Of a stretch of DNA of 64,000 nt, positions 1-8,683 are shown in pieces. The translations under genes were made by a program, and so were the position numbers. The stretch is from Opitutia bacterium (GTDB taxonomy: Bacteria; Verrucomicrobiota; Verrucomicrobiia; Opitutales; Opitutaceae), in assembly GCA_947453695.1 (NCBI GenBank), contig CANGHW010000006.1, forward strand, positions 37,066 through 101,065, read 5' to 3'. Under the pieces are notes generated by a model. That model was given only the letters and a program-made list of their open reading frames with translations, was not told where the DNA came from and searched no databases. The first letter of the stretch is position 1. Every line of letters begins with the position of its first letter.

Positions 1-364
1 GCAGAAACTCCGCGACCGTCAGCCGGCCAGGCTCGATTAAGGGCGGACTGAAACCGCCGAGCACGCCCTGCTTCAGCGTGGAGCGCCAGTTGTAGCGGCC
101 GGTGAGGATATTGTAACGCGTCGGCGTGCAGACCGCGGACGCCGAGTGCGCCTCGGTAAACTTCAGGCCCGCACCCGCCAGCCGGTCGAGGTGCGGCGTA
201 GCGATTTTTCCCTGCGGATTGAAACAGCGCACGTCGCCCGCGCCGAGGTCGTCGGCGAGGATGAAGACGATGTTGGGGCGCGAAGACGCGGGCACCGCCG
301 CGACTCCGACGCAGGCGAGCACGACAGCTAGACTGAACATCCGGGCGATGCGGGGAAACGACAT
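1..364 (-). CDS. Secreted sulfatase, N-terminal part (runs off window)
   Basis: Reading the minus strand from ATG at 364 gives an uninterrupted 121-residue N-terminus of a type I (formylglycine) sulfatase; the rest lies beyond base 1. Residues 1-27 form a signal peptide with Arg5/Arg8 and a hydrophobic core ending near VPASS. Residues 30-40 read RPNIVFILADDL, the family start with the Asp-Asp metal ligands, and Cys79 in CTPTR is the residue converted to formylglycine. Family knowledge: such enzymes hydrolyse sulfate esters, usually on polysaccharides, in the periplasm or outside the cell. It is divergently transcribed from the sulfatase at 488, with about 123 bp between them that must hold both promoters. 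Substrate cannot be told from this fragment. Confidence 0.9.
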   Translation of the reverse strand, partial: MSFPRIARMFSLAVVLACVGVAAVPASSRPNIVFILADDLGAGDVRCFNPQGKIATPHLDRLAGAGLKFTEAHSASAVCTPTRYNILTGRYNWRSTLKQGVLGGFSPPLIEPGRLTVAEFL

Positions 365-487
365 GGGGCAGTGGGGGTGACGGCCCGGAACGCTGAGTCC
401 CGGCCGCTCGGTGCGCAATGCCGCCGCACGGAGAATTTGCTTTTGTCGCACCGCCCAAAGCGGTTCCCTCCGCCAGCCCCTCCCCCA

Positions 488-1963
488 ATGCTGTTACCTC
501 ACCGTCGCCTCCCTTCGCTCGTCGCCGCCCTCACGCTCGTTTTCTCCGCAGCGTTCCTCGCTCCCCGCGCCAACGCCGCGGCCCGCCCACCCAACATCGT
601 GTTCTTCCTGATCGACGACTGGGGATGGACCGACGCCGCGAGCTTCGGGAGCAAACTCTACGAGACACCCAACATCGACCGCCTCGTCACGCAGGGAATG
701 AAGTTCACCGACGCCTACTCGGCGTGCACCGTGTGCTCTCCGACCCGCGCATCGACCATGACCGGAAAATATCCTGCACGGCTCCACATCACCGACTGGA
801 TCGCCGGCCACAACCGCCCCTACGCCAAACTCAAGATTCCCGCGTGGACGCTCCAGCTGCCCCTCGAAGAAACGACCATCGCCGAGGCCCTCAAGGCCCG
901 CGGCTACACCACCGCGCTCTTCGGCAAGTGGCACCTCGGCGGCGAGGCCTACTACCCCGAGCACCAGGGCTTCGACGTCAACGTCGGCGGCTGCGACCGT
1001 GGCCAGCCCGGCGCGTATTTTCCACCCTACGGCATTGTGAACATCAAGGACGAGCGTCCCGGCGAGTTTCTCAGCGATCGCCTCACGCGCGACGCGATCA
1101 GCTTCATGGAAACGAACAAGGACCGGCCGTTCTTCGTCTATTTCCCGCACTACGCCGTCCACACCCCGCTCGCCGGCAAACCCGAGGTGATCGAAAAGTA
1201 TAAAAAGAAACTCGCCGCCGGCACCTACACGCAGACCAACCCCATCTACGCCGCCCTCGTCGAGAGCATCGACGACAGCGTCGGTGCCGTGATGCAGCGC
1301 CTCGCCGAGCTGAAGCTCGACGACAACACGATCATCATCCTGACCGGCGACAACGGCGGCCTCAGCGGCACCGTCAACGCCGCCGGCTGGCGCCCCGGCC
1401 CGACCCGCAACGACCCGCTCCGCCTCGGCAAGGGCTCCGCCTACGAGGGCGGCGTGCGCGTTCCGCTCGTCGTGAAATGGCCTGGCGTGACCCGGCCCGG
1501 CAGCGTCTCCGCCGTGCCCGTCACGAGCGTCGACTACTTCCCCACCCTGCTCGAAGCCGCCACCGGCGCGCCCGCCAAGGGGCTCGACGGTGAGTCGATC
1601 GTCGCCGCGCTCAAAGGCGCGCCTGCCCTCTCCCGCGACGCGATCTACTGGCACTATCCGCACTACCACCCCGGCAGCGCCACGCCCTACAGCGCGGTGC
1701 GCGAAGGCGATTGGAAGCTTATCCATTTCTTCGAGGACGACCACGTCGAGCTCTACAACCTAAAGAACGATCTCGGCGAAAAAACCGACCTCGCCGCCAC
1801 TCAGGCTCCCAAAGCCGCCGCGCTCCGCGCGAAACTCGACGCATGGCGCACCTCCGTCGGCGCCCAGTTGCCCACGAAAAATCCCGCCTACGACCCCGCC
1901 CGCGAGTGGGAGGGCGAAGGTCCCGCCGGCGGCAAGAAGGGCGGCAAGGCCAAGAAGTCGTGA
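488..1963 (+). CDS. Secreted arylsulfatase-type sulfatase (S1 family)
   Basis: 491-residue sulfatase. An open frame extends further upstream, but ATG at 488 gives a proper signal peptide (LPHRR, hydrophobic core, cleavage near ANA-AARP). The mature start RPPNIVFFLIDDW carries the Asp pair for calcium, Cys83 in CSPTR is the formylglycine site, and TGDNGG (about residue 285) is the second metal-binding block. The HITDWI stretch after the active site resembles arylsulfatase A-like S1_16 members (recalled, not searched). The C-terminus is a Gly/Lys-rich tail (GGKKGGKAKK). It is the first gene of a coupled operon: its stop overlaps the GTG start of the acetyltransferase at 1960. Likely role: periplasmic or surface desulfation of a glycan. 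Confidence 0.93.
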   Translation: MLLPHRRLPSLVAALTLVFSAAFLAPRANAAARPPNIVFFLIDDWGWTDAASFGSKLYETPNIDRLVTQGMKFTDAYSACTVCSPTRASTMTGKYPARLHITDWIAGHNRPYAKLKIPAWTLQLPLEETTIAEALKARGYTTALFGKWHLGGEAYYPEHQGFDVNVGGCDRGQPGAYFPPYGIVNIKDERPGEFLSDRLTRDAISFMETNKDRPFFVYFPHYAVHTPLAGKPEVIEKYKKKLAAGTYTQTNPIYAALVESIDDSVGAVMQRLAELKLDDNTIIILTGDNGGLSGTVNAAGWRPGPTRNDPLRLGKGSAYEGGVRVPLVVKWPGVTRPGSVSAVPVTSVDYFPTLLEAATGAPAKGLDGESIVAALKGAPALSRDAIYWHYPHYHPGSATPYSAVREGDWKLIHFFEDDHVELYNLKNDLGEKTDLAATQAPKAAALRAKLDAWRTSVGAQLPTKNPAYDPAREWEGEGPAGGKKGGKAKKS

Positions 1964-3225
1964 GCACGAGTCCCTCCGCTTCCTCGCCCGGTGCCAGCGC
2001 CGCCGCGGGCCCCGCCACCGGAGTCGCGACCGCAGTGCGCACACGCCTCGCGTCCATCGACGCGCTGCGCGGCTTCGACATGCTCTGGATCATCGGCGGT
2101 GAGCAGGTCGCCAAGGCTCTCGAGCCACTCGGCGGCGGCCCGATTGTCGCTGCCTTCGTCAACCAGCTCACGCACGTCACCTGGGCGGGTTTCCATTTTT
2201 TCGACGTCATTTTCCCGCTTTTCCTGTTTCTCGTCGGCGTCTCGATCGTGCTCTCGCTGGACCGCACCATCGCCACCGCAGGACGCGGCGGCGCCCTCGA
2301 CCGCATTGCCCGCCGGAGCGCGCTGCTGTTTGTCGTAGGCATCTTCTACTACGGCGGCATCACTCGCGCCTGGCCCGATATTCAGGTGTCCGGCGTGCTG
2401 CCGCGCATCGCGTTCTGCTACTTCGCCGCCGCGACCCTCTACGTGCTCCTCCCGCGCAAGGGCCTCGTGATCGCCGCCGCCGGCTGCGTGATCGGTTACG
2501 GCGCACTGCTGGCCTACGTGCCGTTCCCCGACGTCAATCTCGCCCACGGCAACATCGGCAAACGCGGCTCGCAGACCGCCGCCGAATCACCCGCCAAGCT
2601 TCTCGCTAATGTCACGACCACAGTCAGCGGAGTCTATGAAGAGGGCCGCAACCTCACCCACTACGTCGACTTCCGCTGGCTGCCCGGTCGGAAGCGCAAC
2701 CTCTACTACACCAACGAGGGCCTGCTCAGCACCATCCCGTCCGTCGCGACCACGCTCTTCGGCGTGATGGCTGGCTGGCTGCTCACCAGCACGACGCTCA
2801 CCGGCAGACAGAAAGTCGCCCGGCTCCTCGGCGCCGGCGCCGCCGGCATCGCCCTCGGCCTCCTGTGGAGTCTGCAGGTGCCAATCATCAAACGCATCTG
2901 GACCCCGTCGTTCTGCCTCATCGCCGCCGGGTGCTCCGCCTGGCTGCTCGCCGTCTTCTACCTGCTCATAGATGTGTGGCAGTGGCAGCGCTGGTGCGTG
3001 CCCTTCCTCTGGGTCGGCACCAATGCACTCACCGTTTACCTCGCGGAAAACCTGATCGACTTCGGCGCAATCGCCGCGCGCCTCGGCGGCGGCGATCTCA
3101 CCAACTTCCTCGACGCCCACATCGCCCGCGGCACCGGCGGCCTCCTCGTCGCCCTACTCGCCCTCGCGTTGCCCGTGCTGCTCATGCGTTTCCTCTACGA
3201 GCGAAAAATCTTCCTCCGCCTATGA
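1960..3225 (+). CDS. HGSNAT-like polytopic acetyltransferase (DUF5009 type)
   Basis: 421-residue multi-pass membrane protein. The chosen start is GTG at 1960, overlapping the sulfatase stop by four bases (GTGA); the longer frame upstream is a shadow of the sulfatase. Residues 30-48 (RLASIDALRGFDMLWIIGG) and H72 within HVTWAGFHFFDVIFPLFLFL are the signature of heparan-alpha-glucosaminide N-acetyltransferase/DUF5009 proteins, which in animals move an acetyl group from cytosolic acetyl-CoA across the membrane onto the free amine of glucosamine. About ten hydrophobic segments follow and the end is FLYERKIFLRL. It is sandwiched and translationally coupled between two sulfatases, which suggests acetylation of desulfated sugars in the periplasm. 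Exact acceptor is inference. Confidence 0.87.
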   Translation: MSTSPSASSPGASAAAGPATGVATAVRTRLASIDALRGFDMLWIIGGEQVAKALEPLGGGPIVAAFVNQLTHVTWAGFHFFDVIFPLFLFLVGVSIVLSLDRTIATAGRGGALDRIARRSALLFVVGIFYYGGITRAWPDIQVSGVLPRIAFCYFAAATLYVLLPRKGLVIAAAGCVIGYGALLAYVPFPDVNLAHGNIGKRGSQTAAESPAKLLANVTTTVSGVYEEGRNLTHYVDFRWLPGRKRNLYYTNEGLLSTIPSVATTLFGVMAGWLLTSTTLTGRQKVARLLGAGAAGIALGLLWSLQVPIIKRIWTPSFCLIAAGCSAWLLAVFYLLIDVWQWQRWCVPFLWVGTNALTVYLAENLIDFGAIAARLGGGDLTNFLDAHIARGTGGLLVALLALALPVLLMRFLYERKIFLRL

Positions 3226-4682
3226 ACCTGCGCCGCCTCGCCCTCGCTGTTTTCTGCCCGCTGCTCGGCGCGCTCGGCCTGCATGCCGCCGCGGCGCCCA
3301 CCCCAGCCCCGGCCCGCCCGAACATCCTCCTCATCCTCGCCGACAACTGGCGCTACCCCAATGCCGGCGCCCTCGGCGATTCGATGGCGCGCACGCCCGC
3401 CTTCGACCGCGTCGCGCGCGAGGGCGTGGTGTTCACCCACACCTTCAACCCCGTGCCGTCGTGCTCTCCCACGCGCTCGTGCCTGCTCACCGGCAAGATC
3501 GCCCACCAGCTCGGCGAGCGGGCGAGTCTCTGGAGCGCGTTTCCCCGCGACACCCCCATCGTCACGCAACTCCTGCGTGAGGCCGGCTACACGATCGGCT
3601 ACAGCGGCAAACCCTGGGCTCCCGGCAACACCGAGGTTTCCGGCTGGAAGGAAAATCCCGTCGGCCCGAAGTTCGCCGGCTTCGCCGACTTCCACGCCAA
3701 GCGCCCCGCCGGCGCACCGTTTTTCTTCTGGCTCGGCAACACCGACACCGCGACCAAGGGCGGCCGCATCCCTTACCTTGCCGACGCCCAGGCCAAGCTC
3801 GACGCCACCCAACTCGTCATCCCGCCCGAGCTGCCCGACTGCCCCGAAGTCCGTCGGGACCTGCTCAACTACTACGGCGGCGTGATGAAACTCGACAACG
3901 AAGCCGCCCGCGCTCTCGCCACCCTCGAAGCGGCCGGCCAACTCGACGACACCGTCGTCATCTACACCAGCGACAACGGCTGGCAGATGCCTCGCGGCCT
4001 CGCCAATTGCTACGACGCCGGCTCACGCGTCCCGCTCGCCATCCGCTGGGGCAAAAATCTCACCGCCGGCCGCCGCGTCGAGGCCTTCATCAACGTCGCA
4101 GACCTCGGCCCCACGTTCCTCGAACTCGCCGGCCTGCGCCCACCCGCCGAGATGACCATGCGCAGCTTCAAGAATCTCCTCCTCGGCCAGCCCGACGCCA
4201 CGCCCCGCGACGCCGTGTTTATGGAACGCGAGCGTCACGCCGACGTCCGCAGGGACCACCTCAGCTACCCCGTCCGCGGCATCCGCACGAAGGAGTTTCT
4301 CTACCTCCGTAACCTCCGCCCCGACCGCTGGCCCGCCGGCGACCCCGACGTGAATTTTCTCCACGGCCGCCCCTACGGCGACGTCGACACCACTCTCGTG
4401 AAAGACGTCCTCCTCGCCCACCAGCAGGACCCCGCGTTCGCGAAATTCACCGCCCTCATCTTCGGCAAACGCCCCGCCGAGGAACTCTACGATCTAGCGA
4501 AAGACCCGCACCAGCTCACCAACGTCGCCACCCAACCCGCCTACGCCGCCGCCCTCGCGCAACTCCGCACGCGCGTCGAGACCTGGATGCGTGACACCGG
4601 CGACCCACGTGTCGACCAGAGCTACGACGGCTGGGACAAGTTTCCTTACTACGGCAAGGCCCCCGGCAAGACCCCCGAGTAG
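3222..4682 (+). CDS. Secreted sulfatase, sulfamidase (SGSH)-like
   Basis: 486 residues; ATG at 3222 overlaps the previous stop (ATGA). Signal peptide residues 1-25 (NLRRLALAVFCPLLGALGL). RPNILLILADNW gives the metal site, but the usual second Asp is Asn42; Cys81 in CSPTR is the formylglycine residue. The block TSDNGWQMPRGLANCYDAG near residue 250 resembles the S1_8/sulfamidase group (TSDNG.PFPR...YDAG), so it may remove N- or O-linked sulfate from glucosamine-type sugars. Together with the upstream HGSNAT-like protein this mirrors two consecutive lysosomal heparan-sulfate steps. Family placement is from recalled motifs; another sulfate ester is possible. Confidence 0.9.
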   Translation: MNLRRLALAVFCPLLGALGLHAAAAPTPAPARPNILLILADNWRYPNAGALGDSMARTPAFDRVAREGVVFTHTFNPVPSCSPTRSCLLTGKIAHQLGERASLWSAFPRDTPIVTQLLREAGYTIGYSGKPWAPGNTEVSGWKENPVGPKFAGFADFHAKRPAGAPFFFWLGNTDTATKGGRIPYLADAQAKLDATQLVIPPELPDCPEVRRDLLNYYGGVMKLDNEAARALATLEAAGQLDDTVVIYTSDNGWQMPRGLANCYDAGSRVPLAIRWGKNLTAGRRVEAFINVADLGPTFLELAGLRPPAEMTMRSFKNLLLGQPDATPRDAVFMERERHADVRRDHLSYPVRGIRTKEFLYLRNLRPDRWPAGDPDVNFLHGRPYGDVDTTLVKDVLLAHQQDPAFAKFTALIFGKRPAEELYDLAKDPHQLTNVATQPAYAAALAQLRTRVETWMRDTGDPRVDQSYDGWDKFPYYGKAPGKTPE

Positions 4683-4692
4683 CGCGACGCGC

Positions 4693-5631
4693 CTACCGCA
4701 CGGGCGGCACCACCAGATGTTTGGACGGCTTCGGCGGCGCCGAGAACGGTCCCTGTGCCGCGCGAAAATCCCGCGGGGCCAGTCCCACGTGCCGGCGAAA
4801 TAATTTCGAGAAGTGATAGGGATCGGCGAGCCCCACCGCCTTGCCCACCTCGGCGATCGGGAGCGTCGTGCTTAACAACAGCTCCCGCGCCTCGCGCAGC
4901 TGCCGGGCGATCACGTGGTGCTTTGCCGAGACGCCCATGTGCCGGCGAAACAGCTTGAGCACATGGGAGCGACTGCGGCCGATCAGCGTCGCCATCTCCT
5001 CGATCCGCGGCCCGAGGTGGAACCCCCGCTCTACATGCACCAGCAGCCGCTCCAGTTCCTCCGGCCTACGCGCCGCCGGCGCGCGCGCCCCTGCCGCCAG
5101 TCGCGTGAGTTCCCGCACTACGAGCAGGCCCAACGCCCGCGCCTCCTCTTCGTCGCGCGGCGAATGCAAATACCACCGCACCGCGTAATCGATCAACCGG
5201 CCCAGCGGATCGTCCGCCTCCGTCCGCAGTCGCACCACCCCACCCAGCCCCGACCACGCCACATCGCGGCGGTCCGGCGAGTCGGTCTCGGGCTCGTCCC
5301 GCTCGTGCGGCACGTTGGCCACCCAGCGCGCGCCCGGCCGATACCACGGCACCAGATGCACGTGCGCCGTGAACATTGGCTCCGCCGCCGACGGGACATA
5401 GGCGATCTCCCGACCCCACGGGAGCACATAGAGATCGTGGGCCTCCAGCGGATAAGTGCGGCCGTCGACCGTGAACTTGCCCCGTCCGCTTTTGCACCAA
5501 AAAAGCCCCCGGCTCTGCACACACCGGTTTACGAACTCCTGCTGGGCTGAAAATTGGAAAAACCCAGCACGGCAGACTGCCGGGGCCTCCGCTTCCGCCG
5601 TGGCGGCCCGGGTTATTCGGGAAGTGCGCAT
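4693..5631 (-). CDS. AraC-family transcriptional regulator
   Basis: About 312 residues. The N-terminal half (FFQFSAQQEFVNR, GKFTVDGRTYPLEAHDLYVLPWG) looks like an AraC-type cupin effector-binding domain. The C-terminal 100 residues are the double helix-turn-helix: IEEMATLIGRSRSHVLKLFR then IAEVGKAVGLADPYHFSKLF, ending HVGLAPRDFRAAQ. I chose ATG at 5631; ATG at 5667 (MDKWG...), preceded by GGCGGAA, is an alternative that would add 12 residues, and the open frame beyond that lies inside the opposite gene. It is divergent from the TonB receptor at 5708 and convergent with the sulfatase at 4682. Likely a sugar-responsive activator of this sulfatase/TonB cluster; ligand unknown. Confidence 0.92.
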   Translation of the reverse strand: MRTSRITRAATAEAEAPAVCRAGFFQFSAQQEFVNRCVQSRGLFWCKSGRGKFTVDGRTYPLEAHDLYVLPWGREIAYVPSAAEPMFTAHVHLVPWYRPGARWVANVPHERDEPETDSPDRRDVAWSGLGGVVRLRTEADDPLGRLIDYAVRWYLHSPRDEEEARALGLLVVRELTRLAAGARAPAARRPEELERLLVHVERGFHLGPRIEEMATLIGRSRSHVLKLFRRHMGVSAKHHVIARQLREARELLLSTTLPIAEVGKAVGLADPYHFSKLFRRHVGLAPRDFRAAQGPFSAPPKPSKHLVVPPVR

Positions 5632-5696
5632 GGCTGCAAAAGAACAAATCAATCCCCACTTGTCCATTTCCGCCCGCCCACCCCGGGTGTTATCGT

Positions 5697-5701
5697 GGAG
5701 G
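5697..5701 (+). promoter_or_regulatory. Shine-Dalgarno GGAGG of TonB receptor
   Basis: GGAGG lies six bases before ATG 5708. Strong ribosome binding sites are rare in this window, so it decides the receptor start over the longer upstream frame. Confidence 0.7.
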
Positions 5702-5707
5702 CACCCC

Positions 5708-8665
5708 ATGAACTCTCCCAACCCGACCATGCCCCGCCTGCTCGCACTCACCGCCGCCTGCCTGGCCGTCGCCGCCCCCGCCGGCTTCGGCCAAAGTGCC
5801 CCTGGGACCGTCACTCCGCCCGCCAAAGCCCCCGCCGAGGCGGCCGCCCCCGCGAAAGAAGTCGTCACGCTCACCGCCTTTGAAGTCACAGCTGACGCTT
5901 CCGATACCTACCAGGCGATGAACACCAATTCCATCACTGGCACGAATGTTTCACTCGGCAAAACCGCCCTCGATGCCAAGGTGTTTAACCGACAGCTCAT
6001 GGACGAGCTGGCCGTGGTCGACATGACCCAGATGCTCTCGCAGCTCGGCGGTCTCGGCTCCGCCATTATCGCTGGCGGCAACGAGGAAGTTCGCGGCGAC
6101 CTGGACGGGGATCGGCAGGACCCGAAGAGCATGACCATGCGCGGGCTCACCATTAACAACCCGCGCCGCGATGGTTTCCTCCGGGCCGATACGGCGCTAA
6201 TGGACTCCTTCGACGTCGAGCGAGTCGACGCGCTCGGCGGCTCCAACTCGCTGCTCTTCGGTTCTGGCGATGCCGGCGGCGTGGTCACCACCAACTCCAA
6301 ACGCGCCCCCGTGAACCGCCCGATGCGGGGCAGTCTCACCGCCGGCGGTGACTCCGAAGGCAGCCGCCGCTACACGTTCGATGCCGGCGTCGGCTTCAAG
6401 TATGGGGGCTTCCGTGTCAACGCGGTCAAAGGCGACACGAAATATTTTCGCCCCAACAACCGCCAGTTAAACGAAGGGCTGCAGCTCGCGGCGACGATTC
6501 GGCCCTGGCAACGCCTCGAGATCCGGGGCGAGTGGCGCCACTTAGTCCGCGACACCGCCTATCCCAACTCAGGCATTGTGCGCGCGCCGCTCACCCAGTT
6601 GCTGCCCACCGGCGAGCGGCTGGACAACCAGAGCACGCGCTACATTGCGGCTTTTCCGAACGCGCTCGCGTTGACCGACGGCCTCATCGATCTCACGAAG
6701 GCCGACACTCTCTTCGGCCCCTACCAGGCTTTTAACTTTAAGAACGTCAGCAAATCGGTCGTCGCCGAAGCGAAACTGGCCGAGGGTCTCGGCCTGCAAG
6801 TGCGCTACGGCCACGACGCGCGTGTCAACAATGCGCTGACCCCGACGAATAACACGATTTTCGCCCCGGGTGCCGCCGGCAACCTCTACGTGGATCCGGC
6901 CACCGGGCAGGTCGGCACGAAGTGGGCGTTCAACTTCCCCTTCCCGGTCTTAAATCCCTTTCATACCGGAGCTCGCGGCTACCGCGCTGCACTGGCCTAC
7001 CAAAAAAATCTCGGCCGGTGGGGCTCCCACCAAGCCAGCGCGTTTTTCCAGGACATGCAGTCTTGGACGAATCAGGATCAGTGGAGATTCTATGAGGCCG
7101 ACGCGTCCGGTAAGGTGCTCATCGATCCGGCCAAGATCAGCTTGGCCGACTCCGGTCGCACCATCATTCCGGCGGTCTGGGTCCCGGTCAATCCCACCCA
7201 GATCGTGGGTGGTCAAAAATGGCCCTTCTCCTCGCTGGTCCATCCCAACGGCAAGACCTACGTCTCGCAGCCACAGATCTTCGCGAACGCCGTCCCTCCC
7301 ACCGCTGGCAACCCTCTCGGCCTCTCCGGCCCGATCAACGCGGCGACCGGTCAGAGCACCAACACCGGCTATTCCCACGAGGACGTCAATGAGCGCAGCC
7401 ATGGCTTCAGCCTGTTCAGTGAATGGTGGAAGGGGCGCATCGACACCATGGTCGGCTACCGATCCGAGGAGGCGGACGGCCTCCGCACCAACATTGGCCT
7501 GAAGCGCGGTCCCATCAGCTACGACAGCCTGACGACCGGCGCCGTGGTCGACACCCCGCTGAAAGGCGTGCGCGTCTCGTTCAACTATGCCACCAACGCC
7601 AAGCTCAACTTCGACACCACCCGCGATATCTACAACCAACCGCTTCCACCTGGCAAAGGCGTGAGCAAAGACATTGGCCTGAAGTTCGGTTTGTGGCAGG
7701 ACCGCGTCTCGGGAAATTTCAATTACTACCAGTCCGAGGCCCGCAATTTCACCGCCACCATCGGTAACCGCGACGATGTCGATCCGAACGGCATCAACGG
7801 TCGCAACGGCGGCAACGCCTACACCTACAGTAAGACGTCCGACGGCTACAACCTCACGCTCTCCGCGCGTCCGACTAAAGGCTGGGAAATCCGCATCAAC
7901 TTCGCCACCGCCAATGGCAGCGAGCGAACCAACGTCGACCTTCCGCAATTCTACAACGACCAGTTCAACACCACCACCGTCAACGGCCAGACCGTCGTCG
8001 GCGTCCGCGCCACCGCAGGCGGAGCCGTCACGCCCCTGCTCGTGCCGTCCGATCCAAGCAACCCGGCCTCGGCCCGGATTCCGCTCTCCATCGCCATGAT
8101 GAAGGATCCGACCAGCCCCTACGCCGCGCAACTCGACATCGAGTCGGGCCAGATCCTCAACGCCCAACTGCTCGGCCTCCTCACGCCAGGCGTTGGCACC
8201 GGCGTGACCGGAGTGCCGCTCGCCCAGCACCAACTCGGTTTCGTCTCGCCCTCCGGCGGCACCCTGATCGTCCGCCGCGCTGGCGAGAAAACCTTTGGCT
8301 ACGCCGAGCGGAGCTACAGCCTAATCAACCGCTACCAATTTGACCAAGGGATGCTCCGCGGGCTCGTCGTCGGCCTCAGCAGCAGCCTGAAGGATAATCA
8401 GCGCGGCTACATGTATACCGACGCCGCCGACGCGGGAAAACGGAAGATGTATTATTTTCCCGACCGCCTCCTGCACGATCTGTTTGCCGTCTACCGGTTC
8501 AAGCCGATGGGCAAAATTCGCACGTCACTTCAGATCAACGTGACCAACCTGATGGACGCGAATGAAGTCGTCTATCTCGTCCGTGCGACCAACGGCACAC
8601 TCCGCTACGCGCAATGGCTCAACAACCCGCGCAAGCTGGGCGTCACCACCACCGTAAATTTCTAA
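5708..8665 (+). CDS. TonB-dependent outer-membrane receptor
   Basis: 985-residue receptor starting at ATG 5708 with an SD. Signal peptide residues 1-28 (PRLLALTAACLAVAAPAGFGQ). An Ala/Pro-rich linker leads to VVTLTAFEVTA (about residues 51-61), the TonB-box-like element of Opitutaceae receptors. The plug domain follows (MTMRGLTINNPRRDGF, FDVERVDALGGSNSLLFGSG, then GGVVTTNSKR), then the beta barrel, ending in a terminal Phe (LGVTTTVNF) for BAM insertion. There is no SusD-like partner nearby. Its neighbours (sulfatases, AraC regulator) suggest uptake of sulfated oligosaccharides; the plug resembles the siderophore-receptor branch, so an iron-chelate substrate is not excluded. Confidence 0.93.
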   Translation: MNSPNPTMPRLLALTAACLAVAAPAGFGQSAPGTVTPPAKAPAEAAAPAKEVVTLTAFEVTADASDTYQAMNTNSITGTNVSLGKTALDAKVFNRQLMDELAVVDMTQMLSQLGGLGSAIIAGGNEEVRGDLDGDRQDPKSMTMRGLTINNPRRDGFLRADTALMDSFDVERVDALGGSNSLLFGSGDAGGVVTTNSKRAPVNRPMRGSLTAGGDSEGSRRYTFDAGVGFKYGGFRVNAVKGDTKYFRPNNRQLNEGLQLAATIRPWQRLEIRGEWRHLVRDTAYPNSGIVRAPLTQLLPTGERLDNQSTRYIAAFPNALALTDGLIDLTKADTLFGPYQAFNFKNVSKSVVAEAKLAEGLGLQVRYGHDARVNNALTPTNNTIFAPGAAGNLYVDPATGQVGTKWAFNFPFPVLNPFHTGARGYRAALAYQKNLGRWGSHQASAFFQDMQSWTNQDQWRFYEADASGKVLIDPAKISLADSGRTIIPAVWVPVNPTQIVGGQKWPFSSLVHPNGKTYVSQPQIFANAVPPTAGNPLGLSGPINAATGQSTNTGYSHEDVNERSHGFSLFSEWWKGRIDTMVGYRSEEADGLRTNIGLKRGPISYDSLTTGAVVDTPLKGVRVSFNYATNAKLNFDTTRDIYNQPLPPGKGVSKDIGLKFGLWQDRVSGNFNYYQSEARNFTATIGNRDDVDPNGINGRNGGNAYTYSKTSDGYNLTLSARPTKGWEIRINFATANGSERTNVDLPQFYNDQFNTTTVNGQTVVGVRATAGGAVTPLLVPSDPSNPASARIPLSIAMMKDPTSPYAAQLDIESGQILNAQLLGLLTPGVGTGVTGVPLAQHQLGFVSPSGGTLIVRRAGEKTFGYAERSYSLINRYQFDQGMLRGLVVGLSSSLKDNQRGYMYTDAADAGKRKMYYFPDRLLHDLFAVYRFKPMGKIRTSLQINVTNLMDANEVVYLVRATNGTLRYAQWLNNPRKLGVTTTVNF

Positions 8666-8683
8666 CCACCCGTCCGCGCCGTC

